Shown piece after piece: positions 1 through 8,660 of a stretch of 64,000 nucleotides of DNA. Both the position numbers and the translations under genes were made by a program. The notes under the pieces were generated by a model. That model was not told where the DNA came from. It ran no database searches and saw nothing but the letters and a program-made list of their open reading frames with translations. Positions within the stretch are counted from its first letter, which is position 1, and each line of letters starts with the position of its first letter. The stretch comes from TMED27 sp041397865 (lineage in GTDB: Bacteria; Pseudomonadota; Alphaproteobacteria; Micavibrionales; Micavibrionaceae). Location of the stretch: the NCBI GenBank assembly GCA_041397865.1, contig JAWKVT010000001.1, forward strand, positions 62,001-126,000, read 5' to 3'.

Positions 1-1662
1 CAGACCCGCAGCGGAAAACGCACGGCCAAAGCCGCTCTTAAAATCGCCGTGGATATGGTGGAAGAGGGGCTGATTACGCAGGAAGAGGCGCTGCTGCGCG
101 TCGATCCGCAGGCGCTGGATCAATTGCTTCACCCCACGCTCGACCCCAAAGCCGAAAAGGATATCCTGACCAAAGGTCTGCCGGCTTCGCCGGGCGCGGC
201 TTCGGGGAAGGTTGTCTTTACCTCCGAGGAAGCCGAGGCCCTTGCTCAGGCTGGGGAGCGCGTTATTCTTTGCCGTCAGGAAACCTCACCCGAGGATATC
301 TCAGGCATGCATGCCTCCGCCGGTATTCTGACCTCCCGCGGCGGAATGACCAGCCACGCGGCGGTCGTCGCCCGCGGTATGGGAACATGCTGCGTCGCCG
401 GAGCCGGTGAACTTCACATTGATGTAAAAAGCAAACGCATCCGTATTGATGAGCGCGAAATCAGGGAAGGCGATGTCATCACCCTCGACGGCTCAACCGG
501 TGAAGTCATGGCCGGTGAGGTCGATACAATCCAGCCCGAGTTGTCCGGGGAGTTTGGCACCTTGATGGCATGGGCCGACGAACGCCGCCGGATGAACGTT
601 CGCGCTAACGCCGAAACACCGCTGGATGCCAAAACCGCCCGCGAATTCGGCGCCGAAGGTATAGGCCTGTGCCGGACCGAACATATGTTCTTTGATGCAG
701 GCCGCATCCAGAATGTGCGCGAAATGATTTTTGCCACGAATGAAGACGAGCGCCGCACCGCGCTTGGTAAACTCCTTCCCGCCCAGCGTGAGGATTTTGC
801 CGGGCTGTTTGAAATTATGTCCGGCCTTCCGGTCACGGTGCGCCTGCTCGACCCGCCCTTGCATGAATTCCTGCCCCACGCGCCGGAGGATATCGACAAT
901 TTCGCCAAAAGCGCAGGCATCTCGCACGATGATGTGCGCCGCCGCCTGAACGACCTGCATGAGATGAACCCGATGCTCGGCCACCGTGGCTGCCGCCTCG
1001 GGATCACCTATCCTGAAATTTACGCCATGCAGGCGCGCGCCGTTTTCGAAGGGGCGTTGGAAGCTGCCGCAAAAACCGGAGAAACCGTAACCCCGGAAAT
1101 CATGATCCCCCTCGTTGGCGCGGTGAAAGAGCTGGAGATTATGCGTAAGGTGGTCGAGAATGCCGCCGCCGCCGTATTCGAAGAAAAAGGCCAAAGCCTC
1201 GAATACACCGTCGGCACGATGATCGAGCTGCCGCGCGCCGCACTGACAGCGAATGAAATTGCCCGTTCCGCCGATTTCTTCAGCTTCGGCACCAATGACC
1301 TCACACAAACAACACTGGGGATGAGCCGCGATGACGCGGCCAATTTCCTTCCCGCCTATGTCGGCCACGGCATTTATGAGCGCGACCCGTTCGCCTCGAT
1401 TGATGTGGACGGTGTCGGGCGGCTGGTCGAGGTTGCTGTCCATGGCGGCCGCCAGACAAAAGCCGGTATCAAGCTTGGCATTTGCGGCGAGCATGGCGGC
1501 GACCCCGCGTCCATCGCGTTTTGTGAGCGCATCGGCCTCGATTACGTCTCCTGCTCCCCCTACCGCGTGCCGATCGCACGGTTAGCTGCCGCGCAGGCTG
1601 CAATCAGGGAGGGCGCAGCAAAAACTGTCCCTTTAGCCGGTAAGGCTGCTGCCGGTGGGTAG
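1..1662 (+). CDS. ppdK: Pyruvate, phosphate dikinase, C-terminal part (5' end outside window)
   Basis: This enzyme interconverts pyruvate, ATP and phosphate with phosphoenolpyruvate, AMP and diphosphate in central carbon metabolism. The reading frame is open from base 1, so only the last 553 residues of a protein usually near 880-900 residues are present. The phosphohistidine domain is visible with the swivelling catalytic His in GGMTSHAAVVARG (His codon at 355-357). It is followed by the PEP-binding TIM barrel with GLCRTEHMFF, GHRGCRLG, GTMIELPRAA and FSFGTNDLTQ. The catalytic Cys lies in CGEHGGDP (codon 1483-1485). No frame damage is seen. Family assignment is firm; the missing part is the ATP-grasp region. 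Confidence 0.96.
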   Translation, partial: QTRSGKRTAKAALKIAVDMVEEGLITQEEALLRVDPQALDQLLHPTLDPKAEKDILTKGLPASPGAASGKVVFTSEEAEALAQAGERVILCRQETSPEDISGMHASAGILTSRGGMTSHAAVVARGMGTCCVAGAGELHIDVKSKRIRIDEREIREGDVITLDGSTGEVMAGEVDTIQPELSGEFGTLMAWADERRRMNVRANAETPLDAKTAREFGAEGIGLCRTEHMFFDAGRIQNVREMIFATNEDERRTALGKLLPAQREDFAGLFEIMSGLPVTVRLLDPPLHEFLPHAPEDIDNFAKSAGISHDDVRRRLNDLHEMNPMLGHRGCRLGITYPEIYAMQARAVFEGALEAAAKTGETVTPEIMIPLVGAVKELEIMRKVVENAAAAVFEEKGQSLEYTVGTMIELPRAALTANEIARSADFFSFGTNDLTQTTLGMSRDDAANFLPAYVGHGIYERDPFASIDVDGVGRLVEVAVHGGRQTKAGIKLGICGEHGGDPASIAFCERIGLDYVSCSPYRVPIARLAAAQAAIREGAAKTVPLAGKAAAGG

Positions 1663-1737
1663 CGGTCAGCTCTTTCTTTTGCCGTCGTCCCGGCCAATCG
1701 TAGGGAACTGCGGTGTTGGCCGTAGATAATTGATAAG

Positions 1738-1764
1738 CCCTCTCGACTTCGCTCAGGATGACAA
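1738..1764. repeat. Half of a dispersed palindromic repeat
   Basis: The stretch containing CTCTCGACTTCGCTCAGGAT has the appearance of one arm of short palindromic repeats found dispersed in many proteobacterial genomes. Only one arm is visible here, between ppdK and the small ORF at 1778. The assignment is from memory of such repeats and is tentative. Confidence 0.35.
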
Positions 1765-1777
1765 GTAGAGTGATGTA

Positions 1778-1930
1778 ATGACAGATGACAAAGAAGAAAA
1801 GCAAGACGTTCTGAAAACCTTCGATATGTATCACTTCTTTTCCCGTAAAGATGTGATGCTGGTGATTGTCTTCCTCATCGCATTTCTCATTTTCTCACTA
1901 GCCGTTTGGCTATATCCGCAGATCGTTTAG
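1778..1930 (+). CDS. 50-residue single-pass membrane peptide
   Basis: An ATG at 1778 opens a 50-codon frame ending in TAG at 1930. The product begins MTDDKEEKQDV, a charged, probably cytoplasmic N-terminus. It continues with a hydrophobic helix of about 22 residues (VMLVIVFLIAFLIFSLAVWL, residues 27-46) and a short tail. This charge and hydrophobicity pattern is hard to explain as a chance ORF. There is no recognisable family and no strong ribosome binding site. It lies between ppdK and the oxygenase-like gene. A small membrane regulator or assembly peptide is possible but not shown. Confidence 0.5.
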   Translation: MTDDKEEKQDVLKTFDMYHFFSRKDVMLVIVFLIAFLIFSLAVWLYPQIV

Positions 1931-1975
1931 CGAATAAAATTGACATAATAAAAAAACTTCTTTAAACACACTGGT

Positions 1976-2854
1976 ATGAACAATACCCTTTTCAATCTTG
2001 AACCGTTTTTAACGAGTGACTTTAACGTTTTGAGCGATCTTACGCCTGATCGGGCGGATGAACGTGCGGCCATGGCTCGGCGCATTGTCGCCGATTTGAG
2101 GCAAAATCAATGCCTGATTATTACATTGACCGAGCAGGAAAAAGCCCTTTTTAAGGAAGGCTATGAAAGGGCACGGGAATTTTTTAAAAACAAGAACAAT
2201 AAACTTATATATGGTCCGTGCTTGCATGTACTCAACGTTTTTACACGTAAAGAATATGGATACACCGCAAGCGAGTCTTTTTCACAGGTTAACGGGCAAA
2301 GGGAGTGCATGACCTACACCCCCGCCGGGAATAAAAAAAATCCGGAAAAATTATTGCCGCATGTGAAGACGGACCCTGATTTCGATGCGGTTATGAACAC
2401 AATATACCGCTTTAACTTTTCTTTGCTAAAATCGCTGATGCGCGGCGTTGCAGCAGGGTTTGGAGACAACGGCCCGGAATACTTCACCAAATATCTTGAT
2501 GAATATCCGCGCCATCGTCTGAGGACATTAAAATATGCCGGAGATGATTTTATTGAGCCGCATGTGGACGGCAGTTTCCTGACGTTTTTGCATACCCAAA
2601 GTGACGGTTTAAGTTTAAAGCCCTATGGGGATGCCAACTATACACCGGTACAGGGCGATATGGAGCGCTTGCTGGTGCTTGCCGGTTCAGGCATAAAAGA
2701 GGTGGCGCAGCATTTCATTTTTCCAATGACTCATAAGGTGCAGATGGAAAAAGGCGGCGAAAAGCAGTCTTTCGCATTTCTCGGCGGCCCCCGGGGAAAA
2801 GATGTCGATGAGCGGATCGCTAACGGCTTTAACATTAATTATGATGCGTTATGA
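1976..2854 (+). CDS. Isopenicillin N synthase-like 2OG-Fe(II) oxygenase
   Basis: The 292-residue protein has the facial triad spacing of the 2-oxoglutarate/Fe(II) dioxygenase superfamily: His196-x-Asp198 in EPHVDGSFLTFL and a distal His253 in PMTHKV. The conserved jelly-roll end follows (KQSFAFLGGPRG). The N-terminal part contains a helical region like that of isopenicillin N synthase-type enzymes. The substrate cannot be read from the sequence. The gene stands alone and overlaps the convergent ygfZ gene by 6 bases. The fold call is moderately strong and the function is unknown. Confidence 0.6.
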   Translation: MNNTLFNLEPFLTSDFNVLSDLTPDRADERAAMARRIVADLRQNQCLIITLTEQEKALFKEGYERAREFFKNKNNKLIYGPCLHVLNVFTRKEYGYTASESFSQVNGQRECMTYTPAGNKKNPEKLLPHVKTDPDFDAVMNTIYRFNFSLLKSLMRGVAAGFGDNGPEYFTKYLDEYPRHRLRTLKYAGDDFIEPHVDGSFLTFLHTQSDGLSLKPYGDANYTPVQGDMERLLVLAGSGIKEVAQHFIFPMTHKVQMEKGGEKQSFAFLGGPRGKDVDERIANGFNINYDAL

Positions 2855-3535
2855 AACCCTGACCAGCGCAATCCCGATATCCCCGCATGAAGAACGAAGC
2901 TGTGCGCCATCGGGCAACTCGTCCAGTTTTACGGTTTGCAGATGTTTCTTCCCCAGTCCGCGGTAATGCATCCGCGCGGTGATTTCCTGCCCCACATAAC
3001 ATCCCTTGCCGTAATCAACAGCGCCCAGCCGGTCCATGCGCCCCTCATCCATTGTTGAGGTTTCCGGGATAAGGTCGCGTGACCCGTCAGGAATACACAG
3101 GACGATGCGGCGGCGGTCCCATTCTTCAAACGGTTGTTCCCGCAGATCCGGCTTTTCAAACGTTCGGTTGCCCATCTCCGGGTTACGCGGATCGGCCAGC
3201 CCCATGGACGCGCCAAACACGGCGTAAACATCGTTATGCTCTTCAACTGAAATCTGTACATCCTTGCGCAAGCGGTAGCTATTCAGGCGGCGGAATAAAT
3301 CTTGCGCTCGCGGGCCGCCTTCACAATCAAGCAGGGTAAAATCCTTGCCCTCAACCACAAAAAAATCATGTAAAAATTTTCCCTGTGGATTCAGAAGGCA
3401 GGCATAAAGCGATGCATTCGGGGTGAGCTTGCCCATATCGTTGGTTATAAGCCCCTGCAAAAAATCATGACGTTCCGCACCCTCCAGATGAATAAGGCCG
3501 CGGTTTTTTAGTTTTACGTAGGAAAAATCATTCAT
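2849..3535 (-). CDS. ygfZ: Folate-binding YgfZ/GcvT-like Fe-S maintenance protein
   Basis: YgfZ (IBA57 in mitochondria) is a tetrahydrofolate-dependent protein needed for certain Fe-S enzymes, including tRNA methylthiolation. The signature K-G-C-Y-x-G-Q-E is present (GKGCYVGQEITARMHYRG), as is the N-terminal GcvT-like stretch RHDFLQGLITNDM. The frame is open to 3568, but those extra codons come from a palindromic repeat. The Met at 3535 gives a normal N-terminus (MNDFSYVKLKNRG) and 228 residues. It is divergent from the glycosyltransferase at 3632. Confidence 0.88.
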   Translation of the reverse strand: MNDFSYVKLKNRGLIHLEGAERHDFLQGLITNDMGKLTPNASLYACLLNPQGKFLHDFFVVEGKDFTLLDCEGGPRAQDLFRRLNSYRLRKDVQISVEEHNDVYAVFGASMGLADPRNPEMGNRTFEKPDLREQPFEEWDRRRIVLCIPDGSRDLIPETSTMDEGRMDRLGAVDYGKGCYVGQEITARMHYRGLGKKHLQTVKLDELPDGAQLRSSCGDIGIALVRVS

Positions 3536-3545
3536 TTTTATTTTT

Positions 3546-3619
3546 ACCACGAAGATCACGAAAATCACGAAGATATCTTTCGCGTATAAAAAGTTCGTGT
3601 GCTTCGTGTGCTTCGTGGT
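3546..3619. repeat. Imperfect inverted repeat of CACGAAG units
   Basis: The left arm 3546-3571 consists of CACGAA-type units. The right arm 3594-3619 is its imperfect reverse complement. The element fills the space between the divergent ygfZ and glycosyltransferase genes. It belongs with the elements at 38164-38315 and 34584-34655, which share the plan of short tandem units in opposed arms. Confidence 0.65.
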
Positions 3620-3631
3620 TATAAAAAGCTT

Positions 3632-4594
3632 ATGAAGATTTTATTTATCACATCCAGCCGGATCGGCGATGCGGTTTTATCTTCCGGTTTGCTGAATTAT
3701 ATAGAGCAAAGCTGGCCGGATGCCAAGGTGACAATTGCCTGTGGACCTCTTGCCGTGTCGCTGTTTGAAGGCTACCCGCTGCTGGAACAAATCATTCCGC
3801 TGAAAAAAGAAAAACACAATAAACACTGGATCAAGCTGTGGAAACAGGTGATCGGAACCCGCTGGGACATGGTGATTGATTTGCGCGATTCAGCCGTGTC
3901 CCGCTTGGTGCGTGCGAAGCAGCGTTATATTTTCAGCAAGCATATCGACAAGAATCAGCACAAAGCCGCGCAAAACGCCGCCGTCATGCGCCTGCCGGAA
4001 ATTCCCGCGCCGAAGCTCTGGTTCACAGATGCGCAAAAACAAAAGGCCGCCACGCTTATCCCGCCCGGCGCGCCTGTTCTGGGCGTCGGCCCCACGGCGA
4101 ACTGGATCGGCAAGACATGGCCCGCAGAACGTTTTGTTGAAGTCGTACAATGGATGAGCGAAAAAGGCGGCGTGATGGAAAATGCGCGGATCGCGGTGTT
4201 CGGCGCGCCGGGAGAAGAGGAGGGGGCTTATAAAGTGTTTAACGCTCTGCCTGAAAACCGCCGGTTGGATTTGATTGCCAAGGGTTCGCCCGGTGAGGCC
4301 GCCGCCGCCATCGCCGCTTGCGATTTTTATCTCGGCAACGATTCCGGTCTGATGCATTGCGCCGCCGCTGCCGGGGTGCCCACATGCGGCGTTTTCGGCC
4401 CCAGCTACCCGCATATCTACGCCCCCTACGGTAAGCACGCGGAATATGTGCGCACGCCCGAAACGTTTGACGAGTTGATTGATTTTGAAGGCTACGACCC
4501 CAAAACGCTGGACCATACGCTGATGGAAACGCTAAGCGCCGAAACGGTAAAAGATAAAATTACCCGGATGTTTGAAAAGCGTAAAGCCGCCTAA
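3632..4594 (+). CDS. Glycosyltransferase family 9 (ADP-heptose:LPS heptosyltransferase-like)
   Basis: A 320-residue GT-B enzyme that probably adds heptose to the lipopolysaccharide core on the cytoplasmic side of the inner membrane. The N-terminus MKILFITSSRIGDAVLSSG is typical of the family. The C-terminal donor-binding half has GVGPTANWIGKTWPAERF and FYLGNDSGLMHCAAAAGVP, the usual D/N-SGxxH motif. The start at 3632 is preferred over upstream codons that lie in a repeat. A gmhA gene for heptose precursor synthesis is at 38.6 kb, which supports a heptose substrate. The exact acceptor is not known. Confidence 0.85.
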   Translation: MKILFITSSRIGDAVLSSGLLNYIEQSWPDAKVTIACGPLAVSLFEGYPLLEQIIPLKKEKHNKHWIKLWKQVIGTRWDMVIDLRDSAVSRLVRAKQRYIFSKHIDKNQHKAAQNAAVMRLPEIPAPKLWFTDAQKQKAATLIPPGAPVLGVGPTANWIGKTWPAERFVEVVQWMSEKGGVMENARIAVFGAPGEEEGAYKVFNALPENRRLDLIAKGSPGEAAAAIAACDFYLGNDSGLMHCAAAAGVPTCGVFGPSYPHIYAPYGKHAEYVRTPETFDELIDFEGYDPKTLDHTLMETLSAETVKDKITRMFEKRKAA

Positions 4595-4640
4595 AGCACA
4601 GAGCTGAACAGCTCCACCTCCCCCTCACGGAAAAGCAAGC

Positions 4641-5186
4641 CTACTCGTTCAGGTTTCCGAAATCGCCTTCTTCATTCGTACTCGGACGGCTGCGGCCCTT
4701 GCTTCTTTTTCTCTTAAGCTCGTCGGACTCGAATTCCTTGTCCACATGCGCGCGAAGATAATTCTCGCGGCCCTTGCGCGAAACATCGAACGGCGTATGC
4801 TCCACGCGCTCCCAGCCTCTTTCCGCCATGCAGGACTCAAAATCCGCATAATCACTATGTTCCGCATACAAATGTTTATCGCGCTCCGGCGCATCCCAGT
4901 CATATAAAGCCTGCTCGTTCGGGTCCAGTGTCCGTCCGCGCAAATCGGTCGGAATGGCATTTTTCAGGGTTCCCAGCCGCTCCAGTTCCCGCAACTCAAC
5001 AACGCAGCGCGAAATATCGCGATTCAGCATTTGCTGCGCTTTCGGCCCTTGCTGGTAAATCGCCTCGGAAACGCTGCTGCGCTGCCAGAACTGCCCGCCC
5101 ACATCGTCTATGGTTTGGGATGAACAAGCCGTAAGCGCAAGAACGGCGATAAAAGAAAAAATAACAGGATGACGTCTTTTAACCAT
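4641..5186 (-). CDS. Predicted lipoprotein of unknown function
   Basis: The 181-residue product begins MVKRRHPVIFSFIAVLALTACSS, a signal peptide ending in a lipobox with the Cys as the expected lipidated residue. The rest is soluble and highly charged, with two further Cys (RCVVEL and ESCMAERGW). The tail is Lys/Arg-rich and Ser-rich (KRKRSKGRSRPS). A TTG at 5210 is in frame but would put extra residues before the signal peptide, so the ATG at 5186 is chosen. No family was recognised. An envelope location is likely. Confidence 0.65.
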   Translation of the reverse strand: MVKRRHPVIFSFIAVLALTACSSQTIDDVGGQFWQRSSVSEAIYQQGPKAQQMLNRDISRCVVELRELERLGTLKNAIPTDLRGRTLDPNEQALYDWDAPERDKHLYAEHSDYADFESCMAERGWERVEHTPFDVSRKGRENYLRAHVDKEFESDELKRKRSKGRSRPSTNEEGDFGNLNE

Positions 5187-5309
5187 GTGGCGGGAGCCTT
5201 CTAAATACAAAAAAGTGATTCAATCTGCGAAAAGAATAACAAGAGCGCGGGCTTGGCTCAATGCCGATTTTACTGTGTTCCCCCATCCATCCACCGCAAA
5301 GCACTTGCG

Positions 5310-6986
5310 TCAGGGATTCTTTGCAGCCCACCATGTTTCCGGAACCGCGCCGTAAAGCGCCGTCACTCTGGGACGCCGAACCGGTGGGCGGTAGGCAATA
5401 CTATCCGCGCCTTTGTAAAACAGCGCAACAGCCATGGTCTTGGAAACCAGCATCCGGTCAAGCTTGCGCGTTAACGCGCTAAGCTCTTCATAACTCTCCG
5501 CGTCAGCAATCGCTCTGGCCAGAGTGTCAATCTCCTTGTCGCACAGCCCCGCATAGTTAAAGCGCCCCGGCTGCTTTGCCGCATCGCACCCCCAATACAG
5601 CAATTGCTCCGTACCGGGGGACAGGCTGTTTTGCCAGTGATGCAGCATCATATCGTAATCGTAGTTCTGACGGCGCAGTTGGAACGAAGCGCTGTCCAGC
5701 ACGCGGATATTCATCTCCACGCCTAGCCGCTCCAGCGACTTCTTAAAATTCAGCGCGATTTTTTCCTCTTCCGGCGCGCTCAAAATCAACTCAAAAGACA
5801 GCGGAATCCCATGCTTCATCCGCTTTCCGTCAACAACCGCCCAACCCGCCGCATCAAAAAGCTCCGCCGCTTTTTTGAGCCGCTCCCGTTGCGAAAGTAG
5901 CGGCGGCGTGTCCTGCTGCGCCGCCAGAACGGAATTGGGAAAATAGCTGTGAATGCGCTTTTGCTGCCCGTAATAAATGTTTTTCCCGATCCACTCCTCG
6001 TCAAAAGCCAGCGCCAGTGCCTTGCGGATCGTAATATCGTTAAACGGTTTACGGCGCATGTTAAAAATCAGTGCGCGCACCTGTTCCGGACGGCTGTGTT
6101 TGATTTCATCCTGAACAATATCCTGTTTGGTGTCGTAGGACTGCAACCACTTTTTCATGCTGAACTCCCGGCGAAAATTCAGCGTGCCTTTGTTAAACGC
6201 TTCCAGCGCCACGGTGTCGTCGCGGAAATAATCATAGGAAACCTCGTCGAAATTATAATGCCCGGCATTAACGAAAAGATCCTTCGCCCAGTAATCACCC
6301 ACGCGCTCATAAACGATTTTCCGCCCCGGATCGACGGATTTTATACGGTACGGACCGTTCGATACCGGCGGTTCCAGCAGGGTGGATTCGAACGCTCTGC
6401 CTTCCCACCATTTTTTGGACAGAACCGGCATAAGCGCCATAATCATAACCGTTTCGCGGTCATACCCCTCGCCAAAGCGAAAGGTGATGCTATTGTCTAT
6501 ACTTTCAACACTCTCCACCAAGCGGTAAATGCGGCGCATATTCGGGCGGCCTTTTTCCTTTAGAGTTTCGAAGGAAAACCTCACGTCTTCTACTGTGATC
6601 GGACTGCCGTCATGAAATCGTGCCCTCGGGTCGATATAAAAGGTAATGGCGGAGCGGTCCTGCGGAACATCCACCCGCTCGGCAATCAGCGGATACATGG
6701 TGAAAGGCTCGTCCCAGACCCGGCGCATCAGCCGGTCGTAAATAAGGTTCAGCCCCGCCGCCGGGGTGCCCTTAATCGCATAGGGGTTGAGCGTGTCAAA
6801 ACTGCCTGTCGCAGCCTCTTTAAAAACGCCGCCTTTAGGGGCCTCCGGGTTGGCGTATTCCAGATGCGCCGCCTCCGGCCCGTATTTCGGATTTCCATGC
6901 ATGGCCAGCCCGTAAAGCTCTTCAGCCTGCGCGGGCAGGGCCGCAAAAACGAAAAGAAGAAGGAGCAGGCGCAGGCGCATAAACAT
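5310..6986 (-). CDS. YejA-like extracellular solute-binding protein, family 5
   Basis: A periplasmic binding component for peptides or related solutes (DppA/OppA superfamily), 558 residues. It has an N-terminal signal peptide (LRLLLLLFVFAALPAQA) and the YejA hallmark GLAMHGNPKYGP...YANPEAPKGGVF. Family 5 features follow: GSFDTLNPYAIKG, FHDGSPITVEDVRFSF and KPFNDITIRKALALAFD. Its ATG lies 3 bases after the adenosine kinase stop, so the two are probably cotranscribed. No permease or ATPase genes are adjacent, so the transporter partners must be encoded elsewhere. In the YejABEF family the substrates are peptides (microcin C in enterics). Confidence 0.88.
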   Translation of the reverse strand: MFMRLRLLLLLFVFAALPAQAEELYGLAMHGNPKYGPEAAHLEYANPEAPKGGVFKEAATGSFDTLNPYAIKGTPAAGLNLIYDRLMRRVWDEPFTMYPLIAERVDVPQDRSAITFYIDPRARFHDGSPITVEDVRFSFETLKEKGRPNMRRIYRLVESVESIDNSITFRFGEGYDRETVMIMALMPVLSKKWWEGRAFESTLLEPPVSNGPYRIKSVDPGRKIVYERVGDYWAKDLFVNAGHYNFDEVSYDYFRDDTVALEAFNKGTLNFRREFSMKKWLQSYDTKQDIVQDEIKHSRPEQVRALIFNMRRKPFNDITIRKALALAFDEEWIGKNIYYGQQKRIHSYFPNSVLAAQQDTPPLLSQRERLKKAAELFDAAGWAVVDGKRMKHGIPLSFELILSAPEEEKIALNFKKSLERLGVEMNIRVLDSASFQLRRQNYDYDMMLHHWQNSLSPGTEQLLYWGCDAAKQPGRFNYAGLCDKEIDTLARAIADAESYEELSALTRKLDRMLVSKTMAVALFYKGADSIAYRPPVRRPRVTALYGAVPETWWAAKNP

Positions 6987-6989
6987 AGG

Positions 6990-7991
6990 TCAAGCCGCCT
7001 TCGCTATAAGCTCTTTATAGGCGCTCTCCGGACGCGGCCCCATATGGGAGATCACTTCCGCAGCCGCCAGCGCCCCCAGCTTTCCACATGTTTCCGGGTC
7101 TTTGCCCTCCGTAAAGCCGTAAAGAAACCCGGCGGCAAACTGATCGCCCGCGCCGGTGGTGTCGATTACCTGTGAAACCGGCGCCGCCTCAACCACGATT
7201 TTCTTACCATCGGCCATAACCACAGCGCCTTTTTCGCTGCGCGTGATTGCGGCAATCTCGACATGCCCGCTAACCGCGCCGATCGCATCGTCAAAATCCT
7301 GCTGCATATAGAGCGATTTGATCTCTTCCTCATTGGCGAATAGGATATCCACATGGCTCTCAACCAGACGCAGGAAGTCCGAGCGGTGACGGTCAACACA
7401 AAACGGGTCTGAAAGGGTCAGTGCAACGCGGTGCCCGGCTTCATGAGCCGCTTCCGCAGCCCGCAAAAACGCCTGCTTTGCCTGATCGCGGTCGAACAGA
7501 TACCCCTCCAGATACGTCACCTGCGCATTGGCGATCAGCTCTTCATCAATGTCATCGGGGTCCAGTTCAACGCTCGCGCCCAGAAAAGTGTTCATCGTGC
7601 GCTGCGCATCGGGCGTAACAAGAATCAGGCACCGCCCCGTCTTGGCCCCCATAATCAAGGGCTGGGTGTCAAACGTAATCCCCATGGCGCGCAGGTCGTG
7701 CTGAAAAATTTTCCCAAGCTCGTCATCGGCAACCTTGCCGATAAAGCCGCCACGTCCGCCGAAAGAGGCAAAGCCTGCCATGGTGTTGCCCGCGCTTCCG
7801 CCCGAGCTTTCAACGCCCGCAGGCATCTGCGTGTAAAGCTCAACCGCCCGGGCTTCGTCGATAAGCGTCATCGCGCCTTTTTCCATGCCATGGACTTCGG
7901 CCTGCTGGCTGACAAAGGCATCATCGGTCTGGGCAAGAACGTCAACAAGGGCGTTTCCAACGGCAACAACGCCGAGAGTAGGGTGAGACAT
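6990..7991 (-). CDS. Adenosine kinase, PfkB family
   Basis: A 333-residue PfkB/ribokinase-fold sugar kinase, closest by eye to bacterial adenosine kinases. It would phosphorylate adenosine to AMP for purine salvage. The N-terminal glycine region (GGSAGNTMAGFASFGGRGGFIGKV) and the catalytic anion-hole motif DTTGAGDQFAAGFLYG are intact. The start MSHPTLGVVAVGNALVDVL at 7991 is chosen. The frame stays open a further 152 codons upstream, but that stretch runs antisense to the TetR-like gene. It is followed 3 bases later by the YejA-like gene. Specificity for adenosine rather than another nucleoside is inferred. Confidence 0.85.
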   Translation of the reverse strand: MSHPTLGVVAVGNALVDVLAQTDDAFVSQQAEVHGMEKGAMTLIDEARAVELYTQMPAGVESSGGSAGNTMAGFASFGGRGGFIGKVADDELGKIFQHDLRAMGITFDTQPLIMGAKTGRCLILVTPDAQRTMNTFLGASVELDPDDIDEELIANAQVTYLEGYLFDRDQAKQAFLRAAEAAHEAGHRVALTLSDPFCVDRHRSDFLRLVESHVDILFANEEEIKSLYMQQDFDDAIGAVSGHVEIAAITRSEKGAVVMADGKKIVVEAAPVSQVIDTTGAGDQFAAGFLYGFTEGKDPETCGKLGALAAAEVISHMGPRPESAYKELIAKAA

Positions 7992-8081
7992 AAGATTAAT
8001 CCATTTCTTGTACGATTCGTAAAAAGGTCTATAAATATGTACAAAATTCAGGAAGAAGAGCCAAGGAGATAAGTCGGTTAC

Positions 8082-8660
8082 ATGACCAAAAACTCTGAAC
8101 AGGATATCAAAGGCGCGATCATAGACGCCGCCTTGACCCTCGCCGCGCAGCAGGGCTGGGCGCAGGTCACGCTGGCCGCGCTCGCCGATGAGGCCGGGTT
8201 GTCGTTGCCTGCGCTCTTTGATGTGATTGAGGATAAGACCGATATTCTCGCTCTGCTTGGTCGCCGCATTGACCGGCGCGTTCTTGAAACGATTTCTGCG
8301 CCCGATGCGGAAGTTTCCACCCGTGACCGGCTTTTTGATATCCTTATGGAGCGCTACGATATTTTGAACGATAACCGCGAAGGGCTTGTTTCGATCCTTG
8401 AATCTTTTTGTTTTGACCCGAAACAGGCGGTGATTGCCTGTCCGCATCTTTGCCGTTCCATGAACTGGATGCTTGAAGCGGCAGGTATTGAAACCGGCGG
8501 CCTGCGCGGGGCAATAAAAGTTACAGCATTAACAGCGCTCTACATTAAAAACCTCAGGGTGTGGAAAAGTGACGAAAGTGCGGATCTGGCCAAAGTCATG
8601 GCCGCGCTCGACAAAGACCTGGGCCGGGCCGAACAATTCGCTAATACCCTCGGTTTTTAG
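8082..8660 (+). CDS. TetR-fold protein with COQ9-like C-terminus
   Basis: A 192-residue helical protein. Residues 1-60 resemble a TetR DNA-binding domain (IIDAALTLAAQQGWAQVTLAALADEAGLSLPALF). The C-terminal region LRVWKSDESADLAKVMAALDKDLGRAEQFA resembles COQ9/RpsU-divergent proteins, which have the TetR fold but bind lipids in ubiquinone synthesis. Either a transcription regulator or a COQ9 homologue is possible; the C-terminus favours COQ9. It is divergent from adenosine kinase with about 90 bases between starts. Confidence 0.7.
   Translation: MTKNSEQDIKGAIIDAALTLAAQQGWAQVTLAALADEAGLSLPALFDVIEDKTDILALLGRRIDRRVLETISAPDAEVSTRDRLFDILMERYDILNDNREGLVSILESFCFDPKQAVIACPHLCRSMNWMLEAAGIETGGLRGAIKVTALTALYIKNLRVWKSDESADLAKVMAALDKDLGRAEQFANTLGF

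Noticed and set aside
7992..8447. N-terminal extension of adenosine kinase by 152 codons
   Set aside because: It is antisense to the TetR/COQ9-fold gene and the family N-terminus begins at MSHPTLGVV.
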